Part shown: positions 25,908 through 36,182 of the stretch, in pieces
Layout of the letters: each line of letters begins with the position of its first letter
How positions within the stretch are numbered: position 1 is the first letter of the stretch
Assembly: GCA_022449455.1 (NCBI GenBank)
Contig: JAKUPL010000009.1
Span: 1 to 64,000 of the forward strand
DNA from: Alcanivorax sp.
GTDB lineage: Bacteria; Pseudomonadota; Gammaproteobacteria; Pseudomonadales; Alcanivoracaceae
DNA length: 64,000 nucleotides
Direction of reading: 5' to 3'
The notes under the pieces: generated by a model
What the model was told of the DNA's origin: nothing
Database searches by the model: none
What the model saw: the letters and a program-made list of their open reading frames with translations, nothing else
Program-made: the position numbers and the translations under genes

Positions 25908-28540
25908 TGAGAGATGGACAACCCAACCCGGTCACCCGTCTGGCGGATTATCGGCCGCCGGCGTTTCTGGTGCCCGATACCCGCCTGGACGTGGACCTGC
26001 GCGACGGCGAGACCCGGGTCACCGCGCACCTGACGCTGGAGCGCAACCCGGCCCGGGACGACCGCCCCGACGAGCTGGTGCTGGACGGCGAACACCTGGA
26101 GCTGCGCTCGGTGGTGCTGGACGGCCGCGAGCTGGCCCCCGGCGACGACTACCGCCTGGACGGCCCCCGGCTGATTATTCCCGGCGTGCCGGAGGCGTTC
26201 TCGCTGACCACCGAGGTGCGTATCGAGCCGGAGAAAAACACCGCCCTGGAAGGCCTGTACCGCTCCAACGGCATGTACTGCACCCAGTGCGAGGCGGAGG
26301 GCTTCCGCCGCATCACCTTCTTTCCGGACCGGCCGGACGTGCTCAGCCGCTTCACCACCACCATCCACGCGGACAAGGGCGCCTACCCGCTGTTGCTGTC
26401 CAACGGCAACCCGGTGGACGCCGGCGATGAAGCGGACGGCCGCCACTTCGCCACCTGGGAAGACCCCTTTCCCAAGCCCTGCTACCTGTTCGCCCTGGTG
26501 GCCGGCGACCTGGCCTGCCTGGCGGACACTTTCACCACCGCCTCCGGCCGCCAGGTGGCCCTGCGCCTGTACGCCGAGCACCGCGACCTGGACAAGCTGG
26601 ACCACGCCATGGATTCGCTGAAACGCTCCATGGCCTGGGACGAGAAGGTGTTTGGCCGCGAGTACGACCTGGACATCTTCCAGATCGTGGCGGTGAGCCA
26701 TTTCAATATGGGCGCCATGGAGAACAAGGGCCTTAACATCTTCAACACTTCCTGCGTGCTGGCGCATCCGGCCACCACCACCGACGCCGGCTTCGAGCGG
26801 GTGGAGTCGGTGGTGGCCCACGAATACTTCCACAACTGGAGCGGTAACCGGGTGACCTGCCGGGACTGGTTCCAGCTCAGCCTCAAGGAAGGCTTCACCG
26901 TGTTCCGGGACCAGGAATTCTCCTCGGACATGAACTCCCGGGCGGTGGTGCGGGTGGAAAACGTGGATTTCCTGGTCAATCACCAGTTCCCGGAGGACCA
27001 GGGCCCCATGGCGCACCCGGTGCGGCCCGCCGAGTACCAGAAGATCGACAACTTCTACACCCTGACGGTGTACGAGAAGGGCGCCGAGATCGTGCGCATG
27101 CAGAGCGAGCTGCTGGGCGCGGAGGATTTTCGCCGCGCCACCGACCTGTACTTCGAGCGGTTCGACGGCCAGGCGGTCACCTGTGACGACTTCGTCGCCT
27201 GCATGGAGCAGGTCTCCGGGCTCGATCTGGCGCAGTTCAAGCGCTGGTACGCCCAAGCCGGCACGCCGGTGCTCACCGTCGAAGACGAGTACGTGGAGGG
27301 CGAATACCGGCTGACTTTCGAGCAGCACACCCCGGCCACTCCCGGGCAACCGGACAAGGCGCCGCTGATGGTGCCGGTGAAGCTGGCGCTGCTGGACGGC
27401 GAGGGCGCGGCCCTGCCGCTGGACGACCAGGGCCGCACCGAAACCGTGGTGATCCTGCGCGAGGCCCGTGAGACCCGCGCCTTCCCGGTCGCGGCCCGGC
27501 CCACGCCGTCGCTGCTGCGGGGCTTTTCGGCGCCGGTGTCGCTGCGTTACGACTTCGACGAAAGCCAGCTCAACACGCTGCTGGCCCACGACAGCGATGG
27601 CTTCTGCCGCTGGGACGCAGCCCAGCGTCTGTACTTCGCCGCCCTGGCGCGGGTGGTCGACGGCGGCGCGACGCCGGCGGACCAGGTGGCCCGGCTGGCG
27701 CCGGTGATTGAACAGGTGATTGCCCGCGCCGACGAGGACCCGGCCCAGGCGGCGCTGCTGCTGACCCTGCCCACCGAGAACGCGGTGGGCGACCGCCACA
27801 CGCCGCTGGATCCGCAGCGGGTGCACGCCGCGGTGAGCGGCCTGCGCGCGGCGCTGGGCGAGGCCCTGGCCGACGCTTGGTGGCGGCTGGCCGAGGGGCT
27901 CCGGGAAAGCGACTACCAGGGCGACGGCGCGGCCATGGGCCGGCGCCGCCTGCGCCAGGTGGCGCTGGGCTACCTGGCCGCCGCCGCCGGCGTCGGGGCA
28001 CTGGAGGTGGAACCGCTGGTGGCGCATCTGAGCGCCACCCTGGCGGCGCCCACCTGCATGACCGAGGAACTGGGTGCCCTGCGGGCCCTGGTGCACAATC
28101 GGCTGCCCGGCCACGAGGCGGCTCTCAAGGCCTTCGGCGAACGCTGGAAGGACGAACCGCTGGTGATGGACCAGTGGTTCGGCGTGCAGGCCACGGTGCC
28201 CGGCGCGGACACCGTGGACCGGGCGGAGGCGCTGCTCGCCCACCCGGCCTTCGAATGGACCCTGCCGAACCGGGTGCGGGCGGTGATCGCCACCCTGGTG
28301 AACGCCAATCCCTCGGCGTTCCACGCCCCGGACGGCAGCGGTTACCGGCTGTTCGCCCGGGCCCTGAAAAAGCTGGACGGCATCAACCCGCAGATCGCCG
28401 CCCGGCTGGCCAACGGCGGCGCCCGCCTCAAACGGCTGGAGCCGGGCCTGGCGCAACAGCTCGGCGACGCCCTGCGTGAGCTGCGCCCGGGAGCCTCCGC
28501 CAACCTGGCCGAGGTGCTGGGCCGCATCCTGGACGCCTGA
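25907..28540 (+). CDS. pepN: Aminopeptidase N
   Basis: The 877-aa M1 zinc aminopeptidase removes N-terminal residues from peptides in the cytoplasm. The substrate-binding GAMEN motif lies near residue 268. HEYFH at 305-309 binds zinc, with the downstream glutamate in the same helix pair. The length equals that of E. coli PepN (870 aa). The ATG overlaps the DUF1315 stop. Element B2 follows the stop codon. Confidence 0.97.
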   Translation: MRDGQPNPVTRLADYRPPAFLVPDTRLDVDLRDGETRVTAHLTLERNPARDDRPDELVLDGEHLELRSVVLDGRELAPGDDYRLDGPRLIIPGVPEAFSLTTEVRIEPEKNTALEGLYRSNGMYCTQCEAEGFRRITFFPDRPDVLSRFTTTIHADKGAYPLLLSNGNPVDAGDEADGRHFATWEDPFPKPCYLFALVAGDLACLADTFTTASGRQVALRLYAEHRDLDKLDHAMDSLKRSMAWDEKVFGREYDLDIFQIVAVSHFNMGAMENKGLNIFNTSCVLAHPATTTDAGFERVESVVAHEYFHNWSGNRVTCRDWFQLSLKEGFTVFRDQEFSSDMNSRAVVRVENVDFLVNHQFPEDQGPMAHPVRPAEYQKIDNFYTLTVYEKGAEIVRMQSELLGAEDFRRATDLYFERFDGQAVTCDDFVACMEQVSGLDLAQFKRWYAQAGTPVLTVEDEYVEGEYRLTFEQHTPATPGQPDKAPLMVPVKLALLDGEGAALPLDDQGRTETVVILREARETRAFPVAARPTPSLLRGFSAPVSLRYDFDESQLNTLLAHDSDGFCRWDAAQRLYFAALARVVDGGATPADQVARLAPVIEQVIARADEDPAQAALLLTLPTENAVGDRHTPLDPQRVHAAVSGLRAALGEALADAWWRLAEGLRESDYQGDGAAMGRRRLRQVALGYLAAAAGVGALEVEPLVAHLSATLAAPTCMTEELGALRALVHNRLPGHEAALKAFGERWKDEPLVMDQWFGVQATVPGADTVDRAEALLAHPAFEWTLPNRVRAVIATLVNANPSAFHAPDGSGYRLFARALKKLDGINPQIAARLANGGARLKRLEPGLAQQLGDALRELRPGASANLAEVLGRILDA

Positions 28541-28545
28541 CGGCG

Positions 28546-28711
28546 GGATTCAGGATACAGGATTCAGGATGCAGGCGCGGGACCGGCCTTGCCGGCTGCC
28601 GCCCCGTGCCCGCGCGGAAAGTCAGGGTCTGAACTCAGCGCGGAGTACACACAGTCGCGTACACGCCGTTCCGATCTTCGCGCCTGCATCCTGCATCCTG
28701 CATCCTGCATC
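28546..28711. repeat. Heptamer-armed inverted element B2 (GGATNCA type)
   Basis: Exactly four units form the left arm (28546-28573: GGATTCA, GGATACA, GGATTCA, GGATGCA), and four identical inverse units CTGCATC form the right arm (28684-28711). GGCGCG and CGCGCC extend the stem inward. The core contains CCCCGTGCCCGCGC (28602-28615). The right arm ends 5 bases before the pyrD -10 hexamer. Confidence 0.93.
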
Positions 28712-28715
28712 GGTG

Positions 28716-28721
28716 TATACT
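28716..28721 (+). promoter_or_regulatory. pyrD: pyrD -10 hexamer abutting a heptamer arm
   Basis: TATACT is the only good -10 in front of pyrD, 31 bases before the GTG. The -35 position falls within the CTGCATC array (TGCATC), so the repeat itself would supply the upstream promoter part. Confidence 0.5.
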
Positions 28722-28751
28722 CCCCGCGCCGATTCGTCTGGAGCCGCCCCC

Positions 28752-29750
28752 GTGCTGTACCGTCTTGCCCGCCCGCTGCTGTTTTCCCTGTCCGCCGAAC
28801 AGGCCCACGACCTGACCCTGGATCTGCTGCGTCGGGGCGCCGGTCGCGCCTGGCCGGCCCGGGTGCCGGCGCGGCCGGTGACGGTGATGGGGCTGTCGTT
28901 CCCCAATCCGGTGGGGCTGGCCGCCGGGCTCGACAAGAACGGCGACTGCATCGACGGGCTGGCCGAGCTGGGCTTCGGCTTTCTGGAGGTGGGCACGGTG
29001 ACGCCCCGGCCGCAGCCGGGCAATCCAAAACCGCGCCTGTTCCGCCTGCCCGAGGCCGACGCCATCATCAACCGCATGGGCTTCAACAACCACGGGGTCG
29101 ACGCGCTGGTGGCGAACGTACGCGCCAGCCGGTACCAGGGCGTGCTCGGCATCAATATCGGCAAGAACAAGGACACCCCGGTGGAAAATGCCGTGGACGA
29201 CTATCTGCACTGCCAGCAGAAGGTCCACGCCCTGGCGAGCTATCTGGTGGTCAATGTGTCGTCGCCGAACACTCCGGGCCTGCGCAGCCTGCAGCACGGC
29301 GAGGCCCTGGACGCGCTGCTCGGCACCCTGCGCGAGGCGCAGACCCGGCTCGACCAGCAAAACGGCAAGCGCGTGCCCCTGGTGATCAAGATTGCCCCGG
29401 ACAACAGCGAGGACGAGCTGGCGGCCATGGCGGAGGCGTTCGTGCGCCACGGCATCGACGGGGTGTGCGTGGGCAACACCACGCTGGAACGGCCCGGCGT
29501 GGAGCGTTTGCGTCACGGCGGCGAGACCGGCGGCTTGAGCGGTGCGCCGCTGCGCCCGATCGCTGACCGGGCCCTGGCGACCATGGTCCGCGCCCTGGAC
29601 GGCCGCCTGCCGATTATCGGCGTCGGCGGTATCCAGAGCGGCGATGACGCCCGCGAGAAGCGGCGCCTGGGCGCGGAGCTGGTTCAGATATATTCAGGGT
29701 TGATTTATCGGGGTCCTGGTTTGGTTCGGGAGATTGTGCGGGGTTGGTAA
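28752..29750 (+). CDS. pyrD: Dihydroorotate dehydrogenase (quinone), class 2
   Basis: PyrD oxidises dihydroorotate to orotate with FMN and passes electrons to membrane quinone, step four of pyrimidine synthesis. The 332-aa protein has the N-terminal helix pair that docks on the membrane, [33 protein letters not shown] and [11 protein letters not shown] with the catalytic serine of class 2 enzymes, then [14 protein letters not shown]. The start is GTG at 28752. Confidence 0.97.
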   Translation: MLYRLARPLLFSLSAEQAHDLTLDLLRRGAGRAWPARVPARPVTVMGLSFPNPVGLAAGLDKNGDCIDGLAELGFGFLEVGTVTPRPQPGNPKPRLFRLPEADAIINRMGFNNHGVDALVANVRASRYQGVLGINIGKNKDTPVENAVDDYLHCQQKVHALASYLVVNVSSPNTPGLRSLQHGEALDALLGTLREAQTRLDQQNGKRVPLVIKIAPDNSEDELAAMAEAFVRHGIDGVCVGNTTLERPGVERLRHGGETGGLSGAPLRPIADRALATMVRALDGRLPIIGVGGIQSGDDAREKRRLGAELVQIYSGLIYRGPGLVREIVRGW

Positions 29751-29754
29751 GGGT

Positions 29755-29939
29755 AGTTCAAAGTTGAAAGTTAAAAGTTGAAAGGTCGTGGCCGAGTGGC
29801 TCTGCCGCGGCCTGCGGCCGGTATGGTTTGGCCTGTAGCTTGAGGCTTGTGGCTTGTAGCCACCCCGGGCGCGGGCACGGCCTGCGAGTACCTAAGGCCA
29901 GGTCCGCGCTTTCAACTTTTAACTTTAAACTTTCAACTG
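29755..29939. repeat. Composite heptamer-armed element A3 with nested third array
   Basis: The outer arms are GTTRAAA type: left 29755-29784 (AGTTCAA, AGTTGAA, AGTTAAA, AGTTGAA) and right 29909-29939 (inverse). The core holds a second array, TGTAGCT, TGAGGCT, TGTGGCT, TGTAGCC (29833-29860), again with a 7-bp period. It also holds GCGCGGGCACGGCC (29869-29882), the exact complement of the GGCCGTGCCCGCGC in element B3. It starts 4 bases after the pyrD stop. Confidence 0.9.
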
Positions 29940-29943
29940 CCAT

Positions 29944-29970
29944 TAAAAAGGGCCCTGGAGGGGCCCTGTG
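29944..29970 (-). terminator. rmf: Rho-independent terminator of rmf
   Basis: On the minus strand AGGGCCCC, a short loop and CAGGGCCCT are followed by TTTTTAAT, a classic intrinsic terminator about 90 bases after the rmf stop. It abuts element A3, which lies on its far side. Confidence 0.85.
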
Positions 29971-30059
29971 GGGTCGACGCGCGAAGCGCCGGCGCTGATC
30001 GGTAAGACAGGTTGTTGCGGTCAGGTCCTTTTAAGTGGGTTGCGGTCGCTGTGAAGCGG

Positions 30060-30260
30060 TCAAACCTTGAGAGTGTGTATGCCGGCCACGCCGACCATTC
30101 CCTGAATCTGGTTGGTGCGGCCTTCACGCCATCCGCGCATCCAGTTACCGCGAGCCTCCAGTGCGCCGAAAGGGCAGAATTCCCTGGGTCTTCCTCGGAA
30201 GCCCGCCTGGTAGCCCCGGCTGTAGGCCCGCTCGTCACGGCTGCGTTTTTGTCGCTTCAT
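30060..30260 (-). CDS. rmf: Ribosome modulation factor
   Basis: RMF binds 70S ribosomes on entry to stationary phase and promotes inactive 100S dimers. The 66-aa protein opens MKRQKRSRDERAYSRGYQAG and keeps CPFGAL and NWMRGWREGR, matching E. coli RMF. It carries an extra tail of about ten residues. A GTG lies two codons upstream; ATG 30260 is preferred since GAGG is 9 bases before it. It is divergent from rlmKL. Confidence 0.93.
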   Translation of the reverse strand: MKRQKRSRDERAYSRGYQAGFRGRPREFCPFGALEARGNWMRGWREGRTNQIQGMVGVAGIHTLKV

Positions 30261-30496
30261 AGACACTGTCCTCTTTTTTGTCGATCGCAGTGAAAGAAAC
30301 CTGTGCCCGCCGGGACGCTCGCCGCCCCGACGGGCTTGTTCTCGAAAGCCTTACCCCGAGTATCCGAAAGCCCGGGGCGTCTGTCGAATAACAAGTGGCC
30401 ATAATGAAAGCGTGCGTTAAACGGATGACGCATAATGGACACTTTGATGAAATTGGGCGAAAGCGTAGCTCCATCAAGTACTTAAAAGGCAAAACC

Positions 30497-32611
30497 ATGG
30501 ATTTCGTGATCACCTGTCTGCCCGGGCTGGCCCCGTTGCTCGCCGATGAGCTCACCGAACTGGGCATGACGGTAACGGATCAGGGGCAGGCCCACGTCGG
30601 CATCAGTGGCCGCCAGCAGGACGCGCTGCGGGTGTGCCTGTGGTCGCGGCTGGCCGAGCGGGTGCTGCTGCCCCTGGCGGAACTGACCGTGGCGCCGGAA
30701 GAGGCCCCGGAAAAGCTGGCGGCGGCGGTGGACTGGCGGTCACTGGTGGCCCCCGGCGGGGCGGTGCATCTGAGCCTGGACCACGCCAAGGGCGTGCGCG
30801 GCGACAGCCGCGTCAGCGGCAAGCGCCTGCTGCGCGCGTTGCCGCCGGACATCACGGTCAGCCCCCGGGAGAGCGGTGCCAGCGCCCTGCGCGCCCGTCT
30901 CGACATCGACACCGCCCGGCTGTGGCTGGATCTGGCCGGCCAGCCCCTGCATCGGCGCGGTTACCGGCTGGCCGGGGGGCGCGCGCCGCTGCGTGAGAAC
31001 CTGGCGGCGGCGCTGCTGCGTGCCGGCGACTGGCACCGGGAGGCGCGCCCGGAGCTGCTGATGGACCCGTTCTGCGGCAGCGGCACGGTGCTGATCGAGG
31101 CGGCCTGGATGGCCGCCGGCGTGGCCCCGGGGGCGCTGCGCAAGGACTACGGTTTCCTCAACTGGCGGGGCTGTCGCCAGGCGCTGGCCGAGGAGGCGCT
31201 GCGCGAGGCCGCCGCCAGCCTGGAGACCAAGGCCCCCCTGCCGGCCCTGAAGGGCTTCGACGCCGACCCGGACGCCCTCAAATACGCCCGCCATAACGCC
31301 GAGCGCGCCGGTGTGGAGGGCGCCATTCACCTGGAGCGGCGCGAGCTGGGCGCCCTGCGGAGCCGGGACTTCGCCAGCCGCGAGGGGCTGCTGGTGACCA
31401 ACCCGCCCTGGGGCGAGCGCCTGGATCAGCAGGAGCAGGCCGGCTGGCTGTACGCCGGCCTGGGCCGCCTGCTGGGCGAGAAAGCCCCGGCCTGGCGGGC
31501 GGTGCTGCTGGGCGCCGAGGTCACCGCCCTGGACCGGGCCGGCATGGATCTGCAGGCCCAGTGGAAGGTGCGCAACGGCGCGCTCACCAACTTTATCCGC
31601 GTCAGCCGGCCCCGGGCGCCGCTGCCCCAGGCACCGCTGCAGGTGGGCGACACCCCCGGTTTCGATCTGCCGGAGCCGGCCATGCCGCTGTTCAACCGGC
31701 TGCGCAAGAACGGCAAGCACCTGCGTCGCTGGATCGACCGGGAGGACATTCAGGCCTACCGGCTCTATGACCGGGACCTGCCGGAATTCAACGTGGCGGT
31801 GGACGTGTACGGCGACCAGGTGCTGGTGCAGGAATTCAAGGCGCCGTCCACGGTGGACCCGGACAAGGCCGCCCAGCGCCGCCAGTGGGCGGTGAGCGCC
31901 ACCCGCGCCGCCCTGGGCGTGCACCGCGAGCAGGTGCACCTGCGCACCCGCGAGCGCCAGAAGGGCCGCAACCAGTACCAGAAGCAGGCCACCCAGGGAC
32001 GCTTCCGGGTGGTCCGCGAGGGCGGCGCCCGCCTGCTGGTGAACCTGGAGGAGTATCTGGACACCGGCCTGTTCCTGGATCACCGGCCGATGCGGCTGCG
32101 CCTCGCCGGGGAAAGCGCCGGCAAGCGCTTTCTCAATCTGTTCGCCTACACCGGCGCGGCCACCGTGCAGGCCCTGGTGGGCGGCGCCCGCCGGGCGGTC
32201 ACCGTGGACACCTCGCGGCGCTATCTGGATTGGGCCGGCTGTAACCTGGCCCTGAACGGTTTCGCCACCGACCGCCATCCGACGGTGCGCGCCGATGCCA
32301 TGGCCTGGCTGGAGACCTGCCACGAACAGTTCGACATCGTGTTCTGCGACCCGCCCACCTTTTCCAACAACAAGGACCGCGACGACTTCGTGGTTCAGGA
32401 CCAGCACGGCGAACTGATCCGCCGCATCATGAAGCGGCTGGAGCCCGGCGGCGTGCTGTATTTTTCCTGCAACTACCGCCGCTTCGAGCTGGAAGACAGC
32501 CTGCGCCGCTGGTACGCGGTGGAGGACCTGACCGCCTGGAGCCTGCCGGAGGACTTCCGGCGCGGCGGTGCCATTCACCACTGCTTCGCGATCCGCCATG
32601 CCCAGGACTGA
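30497..32611 (+). CDS. rlmL: Bifunctional 23S rRNA methyltransferase RlmKL
   Basis: The 704-aa fusion has an N-terminal THUMP domain and RlmL methylase (m2G2445) with DPFCGSGTVLIEA near residue 190 and NPPWGERL near 300. The C-terminal RlmK methylase (m7G2069) has FLNLFAYTGAATV and DPPTFSNNK. The length matches E. coli RlmKL (702). ATG 30497 is chosen because the protein begins at the conserved MDFVITC. The gene ends 14 bases inside the glutaredoxin-like gene. Confidence 0.95.
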   Translation: MDFVITCLPGLAPLLADELTELGMTVTDQGQAHVGISGRQQDALRVCLWSRLAERVLLPLAELTVAPEEAPEKLAAAVDWRSLVAPGGAVHLSLDHAKGVRGDSRVSGKRLLRALPPDITVSPRESGASALRARLDIDTARLWLDLAGQPLHRRGYRLAGGRAPLRENLAAALLRAGDWHREARPELLMDPFCGSGTVLIEAAWMAAGVAPGALRKDYGFLNWRGCRQALAEEALREAAASLETKAPLPALKGFDADPDALKYARHNAERAGVEGAIHLERRELGALRSRDFASREGLLVTNPPWGERLDQQEQAGWLYAGLGRLLGEKAPAWRAVLLGAEVTALDRAGMDLQAQWKVRNGALTNFIRVSRPRAPLPQAPLQVGDTPGFDLPEPAMPLFNRLRKNGKHLRRWIDREDIQAYRLYDRDLPEFNVAVDVYGDQVLVQEFKAPSTVDPDKAAQRRQWAVSATRAALGVHREQVHLRTRERQKGRNQYQKQATQGRFRVVREGGARLLVNLEEYLDTGLFLDHRPMRLRLAGESAGKRFLNLFAYTGAATVQALVGGARRAVTVDTSRRYLDWAGCNLALNGFATDRHPTVRADAMAWLETCHEQFDIVFCDPPTFSNNKDRDDFVVQDQHGELIRRIMKRLEPGGVLYFSCNYRRFELEDSLRRWYAVEDLTAWSLPEDFRRGGAIHHCFAIRHAQD

Positions 32612-32843
32612 CCCCCCGGAACTGACCCTCTACACCACCCTCGGCTGCCATCTGTGCGAGCAGGCCGAGGAACTGGTGCGCACGGTGCGCCCGGACGCCC
32701 GGCTTCACGCCGTGGACATCGCCGAGGACGATACCCTGATCGCGGAATACGGCGAGCGCATTCCTGTGCTGCGCCGGGGTGACCGGGAATTGGGCTGGCC
32801 GTTCGGATTGCTGGACGTGAGCGCGCTGCTCGCCGACCCCTGA
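32598..32843 (+). CDS. Glutaredoxin-like protein (DUF836)
   Basis: The 81-aa thioredoxin-fold protein has LYTTLGCHLCEQAEEL near its N-terminus, with a CxxC pair in the usual glutaredoxin position, and IPVLRRGDRELGWPF supplying the cis-Pro substrate site. It overlaps rlmKL by 14 bases, so coupling is likely. Its target is unknown. Confidence 0.82.
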   Translation: MPRTDPPELTLYTTLGCHLCEQAEELVRTVRPDARLHAVDIAEDDTLIAEYGERIPVLRRGDRELGWPFGLLDVSALLADP

Positions 32844-32853
32844 CTCGGAGAGG

Positions 32854-32893
32854 GTGACGCTTTTTCAGGAGTGACTGTTTTTCTGGAGTGAGC
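32854..32893 (+). repeat. Tandem 17-bp leader repeat carrying Shine-Dalgarno copies
   Basis: GTGACGCTTTTTCAGGA (32854-32870) and GTGACTGTTTTTCTGGA (32871-32887) differ at three positions and are followed by GTGAGC and the ATG. Each copy ends in GGA before GTGA, so the gene has a duplicated ribosome-binding site. Confidence 0.7.
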
Positions 32894-33202
32894 ATGGAAA
32901 AGATCACGGTGAAGAAACTGACCCACCGTCATGTGAACAAGGTGATTCTGCGCTCGGTGGTGATTTCCATCTGCATCGTGCAGGTGGAGATCGACGGGGT
33001 GCTGTACCAGGTGGTGGACGAGAAAGGCCAGATCGTGCGGTTCAACGGCCCGGAACACGCCAATAACGTACTCAGCCGCATGACCACCGACCGGGCGGTG
33101 CTGCTGCACCAATCCCCCTACGCGGAGATGGCCGGCCAGCCGGAAGGCGAGCCGGCGCCGCCGCTGGAAGTGGACTTCAACTGGCGCGCCGACCGCGCCT
33201 AG
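32894..33202 (+). CDS. Hypothetical small protein, possibly DUF6482
   Basis: In this 102-aa protein, residues 20-55 are mostly beta-strand-like (VVISICIVQVEIDGVLYQVV), ending in DEKGQIVRFNGPEHANNVLSRM. That recalls DUF6482 proteins, but the match is by eye only. There is no signal peptide. GGAGTGAGC precedes the ATG, and a duplicated 17-bp leader unit lies upstream. It converges on tatD. Confidence 0.7.
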   Translation: MEKITVKKLTHRHVNKVILRSVVISICIVQVEIDGVLYQVVDEKGQIVRFNGPEHANNVLSRMTTDRAVLLHQSPYAEMAGQPEGEPAPPLEVDFNWRADRA

Positions 33203-33226
33203 GCGCGCCGCCCGCCGCCACCGGGC

Positions 33227-34044
<818 letters not shown>

Positions 34045-34048
<4 letters not shown>

Positions 34049-34575
34049 GAAGCGGGGCGGGGCGTGGGCCGCAGCCGCGCCTCGAGCTGCTCGCGCAGGT
34101 CTTCCACGCGGCGCCGGTTGGCGCCCAGATCCCAGTAGCCGATGCGCGAGGCCGAGCGGACTTCGATCACGCCGTCCTCGTGCACATAGAAGGTGACGTC
34201 ATCCACGAACCGCAGGATGCGGGTGGTGAACCGGGCTTCCACCCGGGCCGGTCCCACCGCCCGGTGGCTGACCCGGGGCCAGTCCTCCAATACGGCGTCG
34301 AGCAGCGCCAGGCTGTCGGCGCGGTTGCCGGCGCCGGGCAGGGGTGCCACCTTGTGGCGGTCGTCATCCGCCAGGCTGGACACGCAATTCGGCGACGACG
34401 GACAAGGGGCAAGCAAACGGGTGTCCGACATAGTCGGTCTCTCCACTGACCTTTCAGTATTCCCGGTGCCGGCGCCCTCTCGGGCGCCCTGGCAGCCGGC
34501 CGCGACCATCATGGCCAGTATCAGCCCGGCCATGCAAAGGGCGGCGGCCCTGTTTCTAGTGACGGTTCGGATCAC
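34045..34575 (-). CDS. DUF1499 lipoprotein in the lexA operon
   Basis: The 176-aa protein begins with a hydrophobic stretch and the lipobox-like MMVAAGC, so it is probably an inner- or outer-membrane lipoprotein. The rest matches DUF1499: LAPCPSSPNCVSSL, HKVAPLP and a beta-rich region with FVDDVTFYVHEDGVIEVRSA. The start is GTG at 34575, 20 bases inside lexA, so the two are coupled. In pseudomonads sulA follows lexA instead. A link to DNA-damage control through co-transcription is inference. Confidence 0.82.
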
Positions 34576-35170
34576 GGATCAGTCCCACGAAAACGCCCTC
34601 GATCATCAGTTCGTCCGCCGGCACCCGGATTGGCTCATAGGCGTCGTTGGCCGGCAGCAGGGTGGCGTTGGACTTGTTCAGTTTAAGGGTTTTCACCGTG
34701 ACTTCGTCGTCAATGCGCGCCACCACGATCTCGCCGGACAGGGCGGTCTGGCTTTTGCGCACCGCGATCAGATCGCCGTCGAAGATGCCGGCGTCGATCA
34801 TACTGTCGCCCTGTACCTTGAGCAGGTAGGTGGGGCGCTGTCGGAACAGGCCCTGGGGCACCGGCACGGTACGCTCCACGTTCTCGATGGCCTCGATGGG
34901 CGTGCCGGCGGCGACCTTGCCCACCACCGGCAGCTCGTCCTCGTGCTCCAGCGCCGCTTCCAGCAGCTGGATGCCGCGGGAGCGGTCGCTGTGCAGGCGG
35001 ATGTAGCCCTTGCGTTCCAGCGCCCGCAGGTGATCGGAAGCGGCGTTCTTGGACTGGAAGCCCATGCGCTCGGCGATTTCCGCCCGGGTCGGGGCCATGC
35101 CGGTTTCCAGCCGCGAGTCGCGGATGCAGTCCAGCACCTGCTGCTGGCGTGCGGTTAGCGTGCTGCTCAT
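34556..35170 (-). CDS. lexA: SOS repressor LexA
   Basis: The 204-aa protein has a winged helix-turn-helix (TRAEIAERMGFQSKNAASDHL, in two pieces about residues 28-48), the self-cleavage site Ala88-Gly89 (KVAAGTP), the nucleophile Ser123 (GDSM) and Lys160. The start at 35170 follows a GGAGAACGTT leader. A CTG-N10-CAG SOS box lies upstream, so it should regulate itself and the two genes behind it. Confidence 0.98.
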   Translation of the reverse strand: MSSTLTARQQQVLDCIRDSRLETGMAPTRAEIAERMGFQSKNAASDHLRALERKGYIRLHSDRSRGIQLLEAALEHEDELPVVGKVAAGTPIEAIENVERTVPVPQGLFRQRPTYLLKVQGDSMIDAGIFDGDLIAVRKSQTALSGEIVVARIDDEVTVKTLKLNKSNATLLPANDAYEPIRVPADELMIEGVFVGLIRDPNRH

Positions 35171-35196
35171 AACGTTCTCCTGGAGTGTCTCGGACA

Positions 35197-35219
35197 CTGA
35201 TAATATGAACAGTATTATA
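35197..35219 (-). promoter_or_regulatory. lexA: lexA promoter with SOS box
   Basis: CTGATAATATGAACAG (35197-35212) is a CTG-N10-CAG LexA box. It lies directly after the minus-strand -10 TATAAT (complement of 35214-35219). Bound LexA would block its own promoter, and possibly that of the divergent cNMP-domain gene. Confidence 0.85.
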
Positions 35220-35273
35220 TGTCCAGTGTTTTTGGAAGTACCATGAGGAGGATTGAGGGGGAGAAAGGGATCA

Positions 35274-35927
35274 ATGCGACAGGCGAACTGGCAGCAAACG
35301 GACCGGTCACGGGTGGAAACGCTGCTCGCCGGCGTGCCGTTTTTCAATGAGGTGGCCCGGGACGACCCGGCCCAGCGGTCGCGCTTGCTGGCGCGCACCG
35401 AGCTGATCGAGGCGGCCCCCGGCGACACCGTGATCCGCGCCGGGGAGGTGGAGTCCAGTCTGTATTTCCTGCTGCGTGGGCAGCTGGTGGTGCTGGACGA
35501 TACGCCGCCCCACGCGGTGCTTTATTACGTGTCGCCGGGAGAGGTGTTCGGCACCCTGTCGCTGCTGCTGGGGCGCGCCCGCAGCGCCACCATCGAGGTG
35601 GCGGACGCGGCCCGCGAAGCGGTGCTGGCACGGCTGGATTTCAATGATTTCGACGACGATCGCGACACGCCCTATACCCTGGCCACGCGATTGGCGTTTT
35701 TTCATATGCTGGTGCACCAGATCCGCTGGGCTCTGGAGGTGCGGCGCATGCAGAGCCCGGATCCGGCTCTGGCGGCGGCCTTGCGCAAGGTGCCGGTGTT
35801 CAGCGGCGAGCGGGAGAGCGAGGCGGAACTGGCGTCCCTCCGTGACCAGGCCCGGGCCCTGGCGGATTTGCTTTATCGCTGGAATCACCGTCCGCCGGGG
35901 ACCACCGGCAATGCGCAGCTGACCTGA
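35274..35927 (+). CDS. Cyclic-nucleotide-binding domain protein without DNA-binding domain
   Basis: The 217-aa protein has one cNMP-type beta-roll (about 25-125) with VSPGEVFGTLSLLLGRARSATI as cassette (shown in two overlapping blocks: VSPGEVFGTLS and LLLGRARSATI). The alpha-helical C-terminus lacks a helix-turn-helix. The usual glutamate after FG is Thr, so nucleotide binding may be altered or lost. ATG 35274 is chosen because AAAGGGA is well placed; the earlier TTG is not. It is divergent from lexA, shares its promoter region, and converges on the stress-protein gene. Confidence 0.75.
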   Translation: MRQANWQQTDRSRVETLLAGVPFFNEVARDDPAQRSRLLARTELIEAAPGDTVIRAGEVESSLYFLLRGQLVVLDDTPPHAVLYYVSPGEVFGTLSLLLGRARSATIEVADAAREAVLARLDFNDFDDDRDTPYTLATRLAFFHMLVHQIRWALEVRRMQSPDPALAAALRKVPVFSGERESEAELASLRDQARALADLLYRWNHRPPGTTGNAQLT

Positions 35928-35934
35928 CGGCGGT

Positions 35935-36131
35935 CTCAAGCCGCAAGCGGGCCGTACAGTGTGGGTGGTCGCAGGATACAGGATTCAGGATGCAGCGCGG
36001 GTCGGGCCCCGCAAGACGGGAGGGCCGTGCCCGCGCTTAAGGGCACTCAAACCCGCGCCGTCCTTTCTCGGCCGAAGGCCGCGGAAAAGCCTCTCTTTTC
36101 ATCCTGCATCCTGCATCCTGCATCCTGAATC
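35935..36131. repeat. Heptamer-armed inverted element B3 with adjacent array remnant
   Basis: The left arm (35974-35994) is GGATACA, GGATTCA, GGATGCA. The right arm (36100-36131) is CATC then CTGCATC three times and CTGAATC. The core has GGCCGTGCCCGCGC at 36023-36036. Just outside the left arm, CTCAAGCCGCAAGC (35935-35948) is a short remnant of the GCTTGNGGCTTGAG array type seen inside A3. It lies between convergent genes. Confidence 0.9.
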
Positions 36132-36182
36132 GTTTTCTACCTATTGGACCGGTACGCCCCGACTTGCCGGCCAGCCAGCCGC

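Noticed and set aside
25814-28456. An 880-codon open frame opposite pepN
   Set aside because: Antisense shadow of a strongly conserved gene; composition is dominated by His, Gln and Gly.
14276-29939. Integron attC sites
   Set aside because: The elements are inverted and between genes, but lack the RYYYAAC and GTTRRRY core sites in attC arrangement, no cassette array exists and no integrase is in the window.
30000-30059. A gene in the tail of the rmf transcript
   Set aside because: No start with a ribosome site; the stretch is the rmf 3' untranslated region before its terminator.
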